A stretch of 64,000 bases of DNA from Qaidamihabitans albus (GCF_016464705.1 NZ_JAEHOB010000011.1:62001-126000); one strand, 5' to 3'. Shown: positions 36,533 through 46,329, counted from the stretch's first letter. Notes: generated by a model from the letters alone, not told the origin. A program made the numbers and translations.

Positions 36533-36727
36533 CCAGCTCCTGCACTGATGCATCCTGGGCACCACCCGCGCGACCGCCTGCGGCGCCCGGGTGGTCACCT
36601 CGGTCAGCGCTCGGTGCACGGCCTTCGGCTCCCGCCCGCCGGCCAGTATCAGGATCGGTGTCTGGGTACGACGCAGGCCCTCGAGGTCCGCGGCCGGCAC
36701 ACCGTCGTACACCTGGGTCAGCATCCG
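36527..36727 (-). pseudogene. Remnant of an alpha/beta hydrolase gene (C-terminal piece)
   Basis: About 65 residues readable on the minus strand: LTQVYDGVPAADLEG, then TPILILAGGREPKAVHRALTEVT and RVVPRMHQC. This is the acid-region strand and the start of the last helix of an alpha/beta hydrolase; the final catalytic His segment is missing or altered (normally GxxHxW). Nothing of the N-terminal two thirds is found upstream, where unrelated sequence begins. Probably a decayed gene cut by rearrangement. Confidence 0.55.
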
Positions 36728-36794
36728 CCGCGCCGCACATCTATGTCTTCCGGGGCAGCCGGATCGTCTTCGAGGTCACCGGCCCGCCGCTCGG

Positions 36795-37217
36795 TCAGCC
36801 GATGCGGCGGGAGCGGGTCAGACCCAGCCCACCGAGCGCGATGGCGATCAGCCCGACCACCAGGGCCACGAAGCCCCCGACCAGTCCGTAGCCGGTACCG
36901 GGACCACCCTCGGCGGCGGCTACCACGAGCCCACCGAGGGCCATGCTGACCAGCCCCGCTGCGAGGGCCACGACGGCCCCTCTTCTCCCGGCGCCGGTGC
37001 CGATACGGCCGGCGAAGCGGGTCAGAGCCAGTCCGCCGACGACCACACCGGCGAGCCCCAGCAGCGCGGCCACCACGGACCAGAGACGCCCGGCTGTCAT
37101 GGCATAAGCGCCGGCGGCGGCCGGCTGGACCAGGACGCGCGCGGCCGCCGGTGTGGCAAACCCGAGAACTCCGAGCAGCGCGGCTGTTGCGGCGGCAAAC
37201 AGGTGGCGGGCAGACAT
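36795..37217 (-). CDS. DUF6223-like small membrane protein
   Basis: 140-residue protein with an N-terminal signal-like helix (LFAAATAALLGVLGFATPAAA) and three further Gly/Ala/Val-rich transmembrane segments (LWSVVAALLGLAGVVVGGLAL, GAVVALAAGLVSMALGGLVVAA, VGGFVALVVGLIAIALGGLGLTRS). The repeated helix-LALTR/LGLTRS pattern suggests an internal duplication. Function unknown. It is divergent from the two-component system, which could control it. Confidence 0.72.
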   Translation of the reverse strand: MSARHLFAAATAALLGVLGFATPAAARVLVQPAAAGAYAMTAGRLWSVVAALLGLAGVVVGGLALTRFAGRIGTGAGRRGAVVALAAGLVSMALGGLVVAAAEGGPGTGYGLVGGFVALVVGLIAIALGGLGLTRSRRIG

Positions 37218-37360
37218 GAGGTGCTCCTTCTCCTCCTACGACGGGACATCGCTGATCATGTCCGCCGGACCCACCGCCGGTCGTTGTGCGGACGGAGGCA
37301 ATTGACGCTGCCACCGATGCCGTAGCCGACTGCCGCGGACGTCGCAGGAGCCGCAAAGGT

Positions 37361-37428
37361 ACCGCGTGTGCGGTAGGCGGCTGATCATCTGTGCGCAGGA
37401 GTTGCCCGCGCGAAACTGCGGCTAGTGT
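37361..37428 (+). promoter_or_regulatory. Promoter region of the two-component system
   Basis: The 217-bp gap before the kinase contains the palindrome ACCGC-GTGT-GCGGT (37361-37374), repeated GCTGATCAT boxes (about 37251 and 37380) and a TAGTGT -10-like box (37423-37428) 6 nt before ATG 37435. The rest shows nothing recognisable. Confidence 0.4.
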
Positions 37429-37434
37429 GCACGC

Positions 37435-38553
37435 ATGAGCAGGGGACGGATCGCTTTCCTCGACTGGGCGATCGCCCTCGGCGTGGCGGCGACCCTGCTG
37501 GTCGCCGGGCTCTCGGGGCAACCACCCGCTACGAATCTCGACCCGCTGGGTTACGCGGTGCTGGTAGCCGGCGGTCTGGCGCTGGCCGCGCGCCGCGGGG
37601 CTCCGGTCACCGTGCTGGCCGTGACCGGGCTGTGCGCGCTGGGCTACCAAGCGGTCGGCTTCGACGTGCCTGTCGTCGCGTATCTGTTCGCGGTGTACGC
37701 CGCGGTACGAGCGGGACACCGCATCGTCACGATCGCGAGTGCGTTGATCATGCTGGCCACCCTCCCGCTCGCGATCATGGCCTCTCCCCATGACTGGCCC
37801 GTGGGAGAGGTGTTCGCACAGTCCAGGGACGTCCTGGAGCTGGCGTGGCTGATCGCCGCCGGTGCGGCGGGTGAAGCGCTGCGACAGGCCGAGCGCCGGG
37901 CGGATGAGGCCGAGCGCACCCGCGAGGAGACGGCGCGGCGCCGCGCCGACGAGGAGCGCCTGCACATCGCGCGGGAGCTGCACGATTCGCTCACCCACCA
38001 GATCTCCGTTGTCAAGGTCCAGGCCGAAGTCGCCGTCCACCTGGCCCGCAAGCGGGGTGAACAGGTGCCGGATGCCCTGCTGGCGATCCGGGAGGCCGGT
38101 CGTGAGGCGGCCCGGGAACTGCGAGCGACCCTGGAGGCGCTGCGCGAGGACGACAAGAACCCGCCGCATGGGCTCGACCACGTCCCGGAACTGGTGCAAC
38201 GGGCCCGGACCGCCGGCCTGGATGCGAAGCTGACGATCGAGGGACACCGAAACGACGTGCCGGCCGCGCTCGACCGGACGGCTTACCGGATCGTTCAGGA
38301 GTCGCTGACCAACATCGCCCGGCACGCCGCCGCCGGCACCGCGTCGGTCCGGATCGACTGCCGCCCCGACGCTCTGGTCATACGGGTCGATGACGACGGC
38401 AAGGCCACATCGGACACCGCGCCGGTGCCCGGAGTCGGGCTGCTCGGGATGCGCGAACGTGTCACCGCCCTCGGAGGTCACCTGCTGGCGGCACCGCGCA
38501 GCGAGGGCGGCTTCACCGTCCAGGCCGAACTTCCCGTGGACAGGACGTCATGA
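37435..38553 (+). CDS. NarL-type sensor histidine kinase
   Basis: 372 residues: five or six N-terminal membrane helices, a coiled linker (AERRADEAERTREETARRRADEE), an HisKA_3 dimerisation domain with phospho-acceptor His183 in RELHDSLTHQISVVK, and a C-terminal ATPase with ARHAAAGTASV (N-box) and GVGLLGMRERVTALGG (G-box). No extracytoplasmic sensor domain is visible, so it probably senses membrane stress or a lipid-soluble signal. Four-base overlap (ATGA) with the response regulator. Confidence 0.93.
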   Translation: MSRGRIAFLDWAIALGVAATLLVAGLSGQPPATNLDPLGYAVLVAGGLALAARRGAPVTVLAVTGLCALGYQAVGFDVPVVAYLFAVYAAVRAGHRIVTIASALIMLATLPLAIMASPHDWPVGEVFAQSRDVLELAWLIAAGAAGEALRQAERRADEAERTREETARRRADEERLHIARELHDSLTHQISVVKVQAEVAVHLARKRGEQVPDALLAIREAGREAARELRATLEALREDDKNPPHGLDHVPELVQRARTAGLDAKLTIEGHRNDVPAALDRTAYRIVQESLTNIARHAAAGTASVRIDCRPDALVIRVDDDGKATSDTAPVPGVGLLGMRERVTALGGHLLAAPRSEGGFTVQAELPVDRTS

Positions 38554-39212
38554 TCCGGGTGCTGCTCGTCGACGACCAGCCGCTCATTCGCAGTGGATTC
38601 CGCGCGCTCCTCGATGTCGAGGACGACATCGAGGTGGTGGCCGAGGCCGCCGACGGCGGCGAGGGCCTGGCGCTGGCCAGGAAACACCTGCCCGACATCG
38701 CGCTCATCGACATTCAGATGCCGGTCATCGACGGCATCGAGGCGACCCGGTGCATCGCCGCGGACCCGGCGCTGGCTTCGGTGCACGTCGTCATCCTGAC
38801 CAACTACGGCTTGGACGAGTACGTCTTCAACGCGCTGCGCGCCGGCGCGGCGGGATTCCTCGTCAAGGACATCCAGCCGGAAGACTTCCTGCACGCCGTA
38901 CGCGTCGCCGCGCGCGGCGACGCCCTGCTCGCACCGTCGATCACCCGCAAGCTGATAAACCGGTACGTCGCCCAGCCGCTCGACACCGGCACCGGCGCGG
39001 GGCTGAAGGAACTGACCAACCGCGAACGCGAGGCCGTCGCCCTGGTCGCGCAGGGCCTGTCCAACGACCAGATCGCCGGCCGCATGGTGATCAGCCCGCT
39101 GACCGCGAAGACCCACATCAACCGAGCCATGGTCAAGCTCCACGCCCGCGACCGCGCGCAGCTCGTGGTCCTCGCCTACGAATCCGGCCTGGTAGCCCCG
39201 CGCAACTACTGA
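38550..39212 (+). CDS. NarL/LuxR-family response regulator
   Basis: 220 residues: receiver domain with acceptor Asp54 in ALIDIQMPVIDG, acidic pair DD8-9 and Lys in FLVKDIQPED; C-terminal LuxR HTH LTNREREAVALVAQGLSNDQIAGRMVISPLTAKTHINRAMVKL. Partner of the preceding kinase by overlap. The 158 bp following it hold no gene until the PadR operator. Confidence 0.94.
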   Translation: MIRVLLVDDQPLIRSGFRALLDVEDDIEVVAEAADGGEGLALARKHLPDIALIDIQMPVIDGIEATRCIAADPALASVHVVILTNYGLDEYVFNALRAGAAGFLVKDIQPEDFLHAVRVAARGDALLAPSITRKLINRYVAQPLDTGTGAGLKELTNREREAVALVAQGLSNDQIAGRMVISPLTAKTHINRAMVKLHARDRAQLVVLAYESGLVAPRNY

Positions 39213-39321
39213 CTTCCACGGTCCTGGTTCCCCCGTGAGCGCTCCGTCGACCAGCGCCACGGATCGAGGGCGTGCTTGCCGTGAGTCTGGCTGCTTGTAG
39301 CACCGTCGGCCGTCGGCCAGC

Positions 39322-39358
39322 AGCGCTATCTAGATTGTGTGACTGACTAGATAGCGCT
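39322..39358. promoter_or_regulatory. PadR operator with promoter
   Basis: Perfect 12-bp inverted repeat AGCGCTATCTAG (39322-39333) / CTAGATAGCGCT (39347-39358) with a 13-nt AT-rich spacer, overlapping a TAGAAT -10-like box (39358-39363) that ends 7 nt before GTG 39371. Confidence 0.75.
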
Positions 39359-39370
39359 AGAATTGTCCGC

Positions 39371-39724
39371 GTGACCGACCAGTGGCCCCAGGCATGGACC
39401 CGCGCGGCGATTGAGATGTGTGTCCTCGCGCTCGTCAAGGAGAGCGGACTCACTCACGGGTACGAGATCGCACAGCGTCTTCGTGACGCCGGCCTGGGCG
39501 ACATCAAGGGAGGAACGCTGTATCCCATCCTTGGCCGCCTCGAGGATCGTGGGCAACTGCGTTCTCAATGGACCGGTGGCGTCGGCGGGCCGGGGCGAAA
39601 GATCGTCGACATCACCGATGAGGGTGTTCGCGTGCTCGAAGCGTCGGTGGCCGACTGGGTGGCGTGGACCGGTCGAGTCGCCGCAACCATAGGTGTCACC
39701 CACAGCACACCAGGAGGGCAGTGA
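39371..39724 (+). CDS. PadR-family transcriptional regulator
   Basis: 117-residue PadR repressor: EMCVLALVKESGLTHGYEIAQRLRDAGLGDIKGGTLYPILGRLEDRGQL and the wing GPGRKIVDITDEGVRVLEA. It starts at GTG 39371, probably leaderless, directly behind its operator. The following membrane gene begins 46 bp later; PadR plus HAAS-domain protein is a recurring pair in which PadR represses the membrane protein. Confidence 0.92.
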   Translation: MTDQWPQAWTRAAIEMCVLALVKESGLTHGYEIAQRLRDAGLGDIKGGTLYPILGRLEDRGQLRSQWTGGVGGPGRKIVDITDEGVRVLEASVADWVAWTGRVAATIGVTHSTPGGQ

Positions 39725-39770
39725 CCATTCCCGAAAGTCGAAAGCTGAACAACCGAGGAGGTCTTGTTCC

Positions 39771-40289
39771 GTGACAACTGCGCCGGCTGAAAGGTACATC
39801 GACAACCTGATCATCGCCTTGCAGTTGCGGGGCGTGCCGGGCGAGAAGATCGGGCAGATCGTCGCCGAGGTCGAGGCGCATGTCGCCGAGAGTGGCGAAG
39901 ACCCCGGCGATGCGTTCGGGAAGCCGCGCGAGTACGCGAGGACATGGGCGCGGGATATCGGGCGCCCTGTGAACTCGCCAGGGCGAATTCGTAATGTCCT
40001 TGGCATCGCCGCTTGCGCGGCCGGTGGCTGGTTCCTGGCCATTGGCGTCCTCCGCACCTTCACCGACGAAACGGTGTGGGGTCTGCACGCACTGGTATCC
40101 GTTGTCATCGGCGTGGCCCTGCTGGTTGGCGGATTGTTGACGGTGCAGAAGAACGTGGTCATCGACCCACGCACCGGACTGGAACCTCACCGCCTCAAAC
40201 GGGCGGCAAGGCGTGGGTTCGTCATTGCGGGGAGCGCGGTGCTGTTGTTCGTCGCCGCCGCGATTGTCATCGGCGTGGCGTTGGAGTAG
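39771..40289 (+). CDS. HAAS-domain membrane protein
   Basis: 172 residues: an N-terminal helical HAAS domain (AERYIDNLIIALQLRGVPGEKIGQIVAEVEAHVAESGEDPGDAFGKPREYAR) followed by three transmembrane helices. HAAS proteins accompany PadR regulators and are assumed to sense envelope signals. GTG 39771 is chosen because a GAGGAGGT ribosome site lies 7 nt upstream; the longer frame has none. Confidence 0.85.
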   Translation: MTTAPAERYIDNLIIALQLRGVPGEKIGQIVAEVEAHVAESGEDPGDAFGKPREYARTWARDIGRPVNSPGRIRNVLGIAACAAGGWFLAIGVLRTFTDETVWGLHALVSVVIGVALLVGGLLTVQKNVVIDPRTGLEPHRLKRAARRGFVIAGSAVLLFVAAAIVIGVALE

Positions 40290-40320
40290 TCCTCGGCCGA
40301 TGTTGCCTGAAATGCAATAG

Positions 40321-40331
40321 GTTCTAACTCG
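40321..40331. repeat. Family A palindrome fragment (centre only)
   Basis: GTTCTAACTCG, identical to the central motif of the family A palindromes, at the convergent junction of the HAAS and NlpC/P60 genes. The arms are missing. It supplies the TAG stop of the NlpC/P60 gene. Confidence 0.5.
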
Positions 40332-41514
40332 CCGGGCGGCCGGCTCCCGCGTAGTCGTCGCCGGGACTGCGGTAGTTGTGCACCTGGACGGCCTGCCCGA
40401 ACGTCGGGGCGTCGACCATCTGCTGGTTGCCGACGTAGATGCCGACGTGGTGGATCTTGGTCGCCGGGTCGCCGTAGAAGATCAGGTCGCCGAGCTTCGG
40501 TTCCGCACCGGCCGGGACCAGCGGCACGCTGCCGTACTGCCAGTGCGCCGTGCGCAGCAGCTCGATCCCGGCATGGGCGTAGGCGGCCGTGGTCAACCCC
40601 GAGCAGTCGAACCCGACGTCGCCCTTCTCCAGCCCGTTGCCGCCCCACACGTAGGGCAGGCCAATCTTGTCGATCGCGAAGGCGACCGCGGTCAGCGCGG
40701 CCTTGTTCGGGGGCTCCTCGCTCTGCCCGACCGTGCCGTAGACGTTCGCCGTCGCGAGTACCCGGTGCAGGAACAGCGGCGCCTCGTGCAAGGCCGACAC
40801 CCCGGCGAGCCAGTCGTCACCGTCGGCCAGATCCCGGCCGTCCGCGCACAGCGCCCGGCCGGCCGCCAGTGCCGCGTCGTCGATGTCCTGCACGTTCGGC
40901 TCGCCGTCCGGGGCGCTCGCCCGCCACCGCTGCCACACCGCGGGCGAGAGCTGCATCGGGCCCGCCGCGCCCGGAACCGAGATGACGTCGCCCGCGAAGT
41001 CGCGCAGCTCGACCGTGCCGATCGGTGCCGACACGGTGCCGTCGCCGGTGACCTTTCCGCCGCCGGTGCGTCCGTGGTCGGTGGCTGTCTTGCCGACTCC
41101 CGCGACCGTGACCCAGGACAGGTGGCAGCCCGGCCGCTCCTCGGCGAGCTGCACGGTCGCGGCGGCGTAGCCGTGCATCGCGCGCCGCGGAATGTCGAGC
41201 CACCCGGCCACCTCGTCGACCCACGCCTCGAATCGTGGTCCTGACTCCTCCGGGACCGCGGTCTTCCGCGGCGCGGCGGGCGCCGTGCCGGCCTCGCTGG
41301 ACGGCGGGGGCGTTGTGGTCGCGGCCTGCGGTGGCAGGTCGGTCGCAGCCGCCGGGCTCACCCGCTGGTCGGCCGGGGCGATCCGCAGCGCGACGACGAG
41401 CCCCCCTGCCGCCAGCATCGCGGCGACGAGCGCGACGATCAGCGCGCGTCTGCGCGGTCGCGGTGCCGCCCGGTCGTCCTCGGCAGGCGGTTGGTCCCCC
41501 ACGGTCATGTCCAC
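40324..41514 (-). CDS. NlpC/P60 peptidoglycan endopeptidase with lytic-transglycosylase-like domain
   Basis: 396-residue cell-wall enzyme. A membrane anchor (ALIVALVAAMLAAGGLVVAL, residues 24-43) is followed by a Pro/Thr linker, a domain resembling bacterial lytic transglycosylases (PGAAGPMQLSPAVWQRWR) and the NlpC/P60 domain from about 270 with catalytic Cys304 (GFDCSGLTTAAYAHAG) and His356 (IHHVGIYVG). It should cleave D-Glu-mDAP stem-peptide bonds during wall remodelling. The stop lies in the family A fragment. Confidence 0.9.
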   Translation of the reverse strand: MDMTVGDQPPAEDDRAAPRPRRRALIVALVAAMLAAGGLVVALRIAPADQRVSPAAATDLPPQAATTTPPPSSEAGTAPAAPRKTAVPEESGPRFEAWVDEVAGWLDIPRRAMHGYAAATVQLAEERPGCHLSWVTVAGVGKTATDHGRTGGGKVTGDGTVSAPIGTVELRDFAGDVISVPGAAGPMQLSPAVWQRWRASAPDGEPNVQDIDDAALAAGRALCADGRDLADGDDWLAGVSALHEAPLFLHRVLATANVYGTVGQSEEPPNKAALTAVAFAIDKIGLPYVWGGNGLEKGDVGFDCSGLTTAAYAHAGIELLRTAHWQYGSVPLVPAGAEPKLGDLIFYGDPATKIHHVGIYVGNQQMVDAPTFGQAVQVHNYRSPGDDYAGAGRPAS

Positions 41515-41554
41515 AGCATAGGCAACGGCCGTATATGGAGGGTGAGCCGCCGTC

Positions 41555-42514
41555 TCAGCCGGCGAGTCGGCCGAGCACGAACGCGCGCAGATCGTCGAGG
41601 TCGGTGTCGACCGCGACGACCACCGCCGTCGGGTCCGGACTCCCTTCGGTGTCCGCGCGCAGCTCCGGCCGTCGCTGGTCCACCACGGTGGCGCCCCTGG
41701 AGGGCCCGAACGAGCACTCCACCTCGATCGGGAAGGTCTCCGTGCGCAGGATCCCCGGGCGGATCGCTTCCGCGAGGGCGACCGCGTCGTGCAGCACGAC
41801 CCCGTCCCAGCCGAGTGCCTTGCGGTAGTGGTCGAGATAGTCGGGGGTGAGCGCGTCGAGCGCGGCGCCGACCGGGCCGGAGGCGGCCAGTGTGCCCAGC
41901 CACCCGGTGTCCACCGCGCACCGGTAGGTGAGGTCCATCGGGACGAGCACGCACGGCACCTCGCCGCCGCCGAGCACCCGGCGGGCGGCCTCGGGGTCGC
42001 TCCAGACGTTGAACTCGGCGGCCGCGGTGGTGTTGCCGTGGCCGAGCGCTCCGCCCATGATCACCACCCGCGCGATCTTGTCGTGCACGCCCGGGTGCGC
42101 CGCGAGCAGCGCGGCGATGTTCGTCAGCGGACCGATCGGGGCGACGGTGACCGGCTCGTCGGCCGCCTCCAGCAGCGTGGCCAGCAGGCTCACGGCGTCA
42201 ACCGGCTCCAGTTCGCGGCCGGGCTCCGGCAGCGCCGCGGAACGACCGGAGAGCCCGTCGGCGCCGTGCGCGTACCGCGCGGCGTGCGGGTGCGGATGCA
42301 CCAGCGGTCGTGGCGCTCCCGCCGCGACCGGCACGTCGGCGCGCTTGCACAGCGCCAGCACGCGGCGCGCGTTGCGGGTGGTGGCGGACAGCGGGACGTT
42401 GCCGAACACCGTGGTCACCCCCAGCAGCTCGACGTCGTCGCTGAGCGCGGCGAGCGCGATCGCGAAGGCGTCGTCCACCCCCGGATCGGTGTCGATGATC
42501 AGCTTGGTCCCCAC
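41555..42514 (-). CDS. Nucleoside hydrolase
   Basis: 319-residue inosine-uridine-preferring nucleoside hydrolase-type enzyme splitting ribonucleosides for salvage. The calcium/ribose motif DTDPGVDDAFAI is at residues 8-19, with VTTVFGNVPLSATTRNA and IMGGALGHGNTTAAAEFNVWSDPEAA and a C-terminal His region (LHDAVALAE). GTG 42514 follows a GAGGAG ribosome site. It is a single gene between the NlpC/P60 gene and the divergent acetyltransferase gene. Confidence 0.92.
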   Translation of the reverse strand: MGTKLIIDTDPGVDDAFAIALAALSDDVELLGVTTVFGNVPLSATTRNARRVLALCKRADVPVAAGAPRPLVHPHPHAARYAHGADGLSGRSAALPEPGRELEPVDAVSLLATLLEAADEPVTVAPIGPLTNIAALLAAHPGVHDKIARVVIMGGALGHGNTTAAAEFNVWSDPEAARRVLGGGEVPCVLVPMDLTYRCAVDTGWLGTLAASGPVGAALDALTPDYLDHYRKALGWDGVVLHDAVALAEAIRPGILRTETFPIEVECSFGPSRGATVVDQRRPELRADTEGSPDPTAVVVAVDTDLDDLRAFVLGRLAG

Positions 42515-42564
42515 GCGGGTGCTCCTCTGCTTCGGCGGCCGTGCCGACAGGTTACGGTCACCTC

Positions 42565-43320
42565 ATGACGTCGATGTGGGGATCACCGGTGCTGTCCCGG
42601 GTGCAGGCATGGCGGCGGGCTCGCCGAGATCCGCAGCAGGCACGGTTCCTGACCCGCGACTCGCTGCGCTGGATCGTGCGCAACCGGGCCTTCACGCCCT
42701 GGTACCTGGTGCGGTACTGGCGGCTGCTGAAGTTCCGCGTCACCAACCCCCACGTCGTGCTCCGTGGCATGGTCTTTCTCGGCCGCGACGTGGAGATCCA
42801 CTGCCGCCCCGGCTACGGGCGCCTGGAGATCGGCCGCTGGGTGCACATCGGCGACGGCAACGCGATCCGCTGCCACGAGGGCTCGGTGCGGATCGGGGAC
42901 AAGACGGTGTTCGGCAGGCAGAACGTGGTCAACGCCTACCTCGACATCGAGATCGGCTCCGCGGCATTGATCGCCGACTGGGTCTACGTCTGCGACTTCG
43001 ACCACGTCACCACCGACATCAACCTGCCGATCAAGGACCAAGGGATCGTGAAGGCGCCGGTGCGGATCGGCCCGGACACCTGGATCGGCACGAAGGTCTC
43101 GGTGCTGAAGGGCAGCCGCGTCGGCCGGGGCTGTGTGCTCGGCGCGCACGCGGTGGTGCGGGGCGACGTCCCCGACTACGGCATCGCCGTCGGCTCGCCC
43201 GCACGGGTGGTACGTGACCGCAAGGCCGACTACGCGGCGGACGCCGAGCGGCGCGAGGCCGTGCAGGACATGGCGCGCAAGGCGAACAAGGCCCTGCAGA
43301 AGACGCTGGGCGACTCGTGA
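42565..43320 (+). CDS. Left-handed beta-helix acyltransferase
   Basis: 251-residue hexapeptide-repeat protein (VRIGDKTVFGRQNVVNAYLDIEIGSAALIADWVYVCDFDHVT, VRIGPDTWIGTKVSVLKGSRVGRGCVLGAHAVVRG). The long first module and final DVPDYGIAVGSPARVVRDR are typical of sugar/lipid O-acetyltransferases in actinobacteria. A TACGGT box lies 6 nt before ATG 42565. The last residues DS and the TGA are encoded by palindromic element A6. Acceptor unknown. Confidence 0.85.
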   Translation: MTSMWGSPVLSRVQAWRRARRDPQQARFLTRDSLRWIVRNRAFTPWYLVRYWRLLKFRVTNPHVVLRGMVFLGRDVEIHCRPGYGRLEIGRWVHIGDGNAIRCHEGSVRIGDKTVFGRQNVVNAYLDIEIGSAALIADWVYVCDFDHVTTDINLPIKDQGIVKAPVRIGPDTWIGTKVSVLKGSRVGRGCVLGAHAVVRGDVPDYGIAVGSPARVVRDRKADYAADAERREAVQDMARKANKALQKTLGDS

Positions 43321-43359
43321 GTGCCTACGCGAGTTAGAACTCGTGCAGGCACTCACGAG
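43314..43359. repeat. 46-bp palindromic element, family A, copy 6 (inverted orientation)
   Basis: Tips CTCGTGAGTG / CACTCACGAG, centre GAGTTAGAACTC. It holds both flanking stops: TGA of the acyltransferase (43318-43320) in the left arm and TAA of ramB (43334-43336) in the centre. Confidence 0.92.
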
Positions 43360-44782
43360 TCTTTTTCGGCACCGCCGGATAGGGGACGAACGTGCTCGTG
43401 TTCTCGTCCACGGTGAGCTGCTTGCCGATCGTGGGGAACGCTCGCTGCGGGCAGGCCGGCCGCTCGCACACCTTGCAGCCCATGCCGATCGGGGTCGCGG
43501 CCGACTTGTCGTCGATGTCGAGGCCGGCCGAGTACACCAGCCGCCGCGCGTGCCGCAGCTCGCAGCCGAGCCCGACGGTGAACATCTTGCCGGGGCTGCC
43601 GTAGCCGCCGATGTTGCGCGAGATCGTGCGGGCGATCCAGAAGTAGCTCTTGCCGTCGGGCAGCGTGGCCACCTGGGTGAGGATCTTGCCGGGCGCCGTG
43701 AACGCCTCGTAGATCACCCACAGCGGGCACGCGCCGCCAACGCGGGAGAAGTGGAAGCCCGCCGCGGACTGCCGCTTGGACATGTTGCCCGCGCGGTCGA
43801 CCCGCACGAACGAGAACGGGATGCCCCGCAGCTTCGGGCGCTGCAACGTGGACAGCCGGTGACACACCGTCTCGAAGCCGACGCCGAAGTGGTCGCACAG
43901 CAGCTCGATGTCGTAGCGGAGCCGCTCGGCGGCGGAGTGGAAGGCGCGGTAGGGCAGGATCAGCGCGCCCGCGAAGTAGTTGGCGAGGCCCACCCGCGCC
44001 AGCGAGCGCGCGGGCTGGCCGGAGAACGCCCACGAGTCGGCCAGCTCGGTGATCAGGTCGTCGTACTCCAGCAGTGCGATCTGTGAGGCCATGCGGAACG
44101 CCTGCTGCCCGATGCGCAGGCTCGGTGCCATCCGCAGCACCCGGCCCTCCGGCTCGTACCGGTGCTGCTCACCGGCCGCCTCGTCGATGCCCTCGCTCGT
44201 GATCGTCACGCCGTAACGCTCGGTGAGCCGCTCGCGCAGCCCGTTGCGGATCTCGCCGCGCCGCAGGCCGAGCTCGTCGTGCATGCGCTCGGCGCGCTCG
44301 TCCAGCTCGGCGACGTAGTTCTCCCGCTCGTAGAAGAAGTCGCGCACCTCCTCGTGCGGCAGCAGCGCGGCTGCGCTGCCGTGCGTGCCCCGGCCGTCCT
44401 CGGTGACGAGCGCGGCGGTGTTCTCCACCGCGTTGCGGTAGCGGCGGTGCAGCTTCACCAGCGCCTCGGCCATGGTCGGCAGGTTGTTCGCGAGCTCGTT
44501 GATCTCGCTCGGCGACACGTCGGCGCTGATCGCCTCGTCCAGCAGTGCCTCGCGGACGTCGGCCACCAGCCGGGAGGTGTCGCTGTTGGCGAAGAACTCG
44601 GCGTCCACCCCGAACGCCTCGGTGATCCGTAGCAGCACTGGAACGGTCAAGGGCCGGGAGTTGTGCTCGATCTGGTTGAGGTAGCTGGGCGAGATCTCCA
44701 GCAGCCGGGCCAGGTCGGCCTGGCTCATCGAGCGGCTCTCCCGCAGATGGCGCAGCCGCGCTCCGGCGAAGGTTTTGTCCAC
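43334..44782 (-). CDS. ramB: RamB-like transcriptional regulator of acetate/glyoxylate metabolism
   Basis: 482 residues from GTG 44782. N-terminal XRE-type HTH (RLRHLRESRSMSQADLARLLEISPSYLNQIEHNSRPLT), a long helical middle and the RamB/DUF2083-type C-terminus with cysteine motif GMGCKVCERPACPQRAFP. RamB binds upstream of icl/ace genes in Corynebacterium and Mycobacterium and represses them on sugars. Here it is divergent from aceA and repeated TCGCA(A) boxes lie between them. Its last residues (TRECLHEF) are encoded by element A6. The ribosome site is weak, so the start may lie elsewhere. Confidence 0.92.
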   Translation of the reverse strand: MDKTFAGARLRHLRESRSMSQADLARLLEISPSYLNQIEHNSRPLTVPVLLRITEAFGVDAEFFANSDTSRLVADVREALLDEAISADVSPSEINELANNLPTMAEALVKLHRRYRNAVENTAALVTEDGRGTHGSAAALLPHEEVRDFFYERENYVAELDERAERMHDELGLRRGEIRNGLRERLTERYGVTITSEGIDEAAGEQHRYEPEGRVLRMAPSLRIGQQAFRMASQIALLEYDDLITELADSWAFSGQPARSLARVGLANYFAGALILPYRAFHSAAERLRYDIELLCDHFGVGFETVCHRLSTLQRPKLRGIPFSFVRVDRAGNMSKRQSAAGFHFSRVGGACPLWVIYEAFTAPGKILTQVATLPDGKSYFWIARTISRNIGGYGSPGKMFTVGLGCELRHARRLVYSAGLDIDDKSAATPIGMGCKVCERPACPQRAFPTIGKQLTVDENTSTFVPYPAVPKKTRECLHEF

Positions 44783-44868
44783 GCTGACCGTTGCCCTCCG
44801 AAGGGTTTCCTGTTCGGTACCGATCAAGTCGGCACATTCGTCGTGCGTTGTGAACGCGTGATTCACAA

Positions 44869-44989
44869 GCTTCGCAATATCCTACGGAAAATTCGCACAA
44901 ATTGGCAAATTGGAGCGCTGGCCTAGTTTTCCCAGCGCATGTCATGGTCATGGCAAGCAGGCGAGTAATCGCAAAGTTCGCAATGTTGG
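44869..44989. promoter_or_regulatory. ramB-aceA divergent control region with RamB-like boxes
   Basis: AT-rich 216-bp space with repeated boxes: TTCGCAAT (44871-44878), TTCGCA (44892-44897), TTGGCAAAT (44902-44910) and TCGCAAAGTTCGCAATG (44969-44985). These resemble the known RamB consensus AAAGTTTGCAAA. The last box lies 10-30 bp before the aceA start, a position suited to repression. Confidence 0.65.
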
Positions 44990-44998
44990 AGAAGTCAG

Positions 44999-46273
<1,275 letters not shown>

Positions 46274-46282
46274 CCTGCTAGC

Positions 46283-46329
46283 CCCGTCGCCGGGTGGACG
46301 GTTTTCCCGGCCGTCCACCCGGCGACGGG
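46283..46329 (+). terminator. Strong hairpin between aceA and aceB
   Basis: Perfect 19-bp arms starting CCCGTCGCCGGGTGGACGG with a 9-nt loop, beginning 10 nt after the aceA stop and ending 34 nt before aceB. Terminator-like, with only a weak pyrimidine tail (CCTTCTCCC); it could set the aceA:aceB ratio. Confidence 0.7.
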
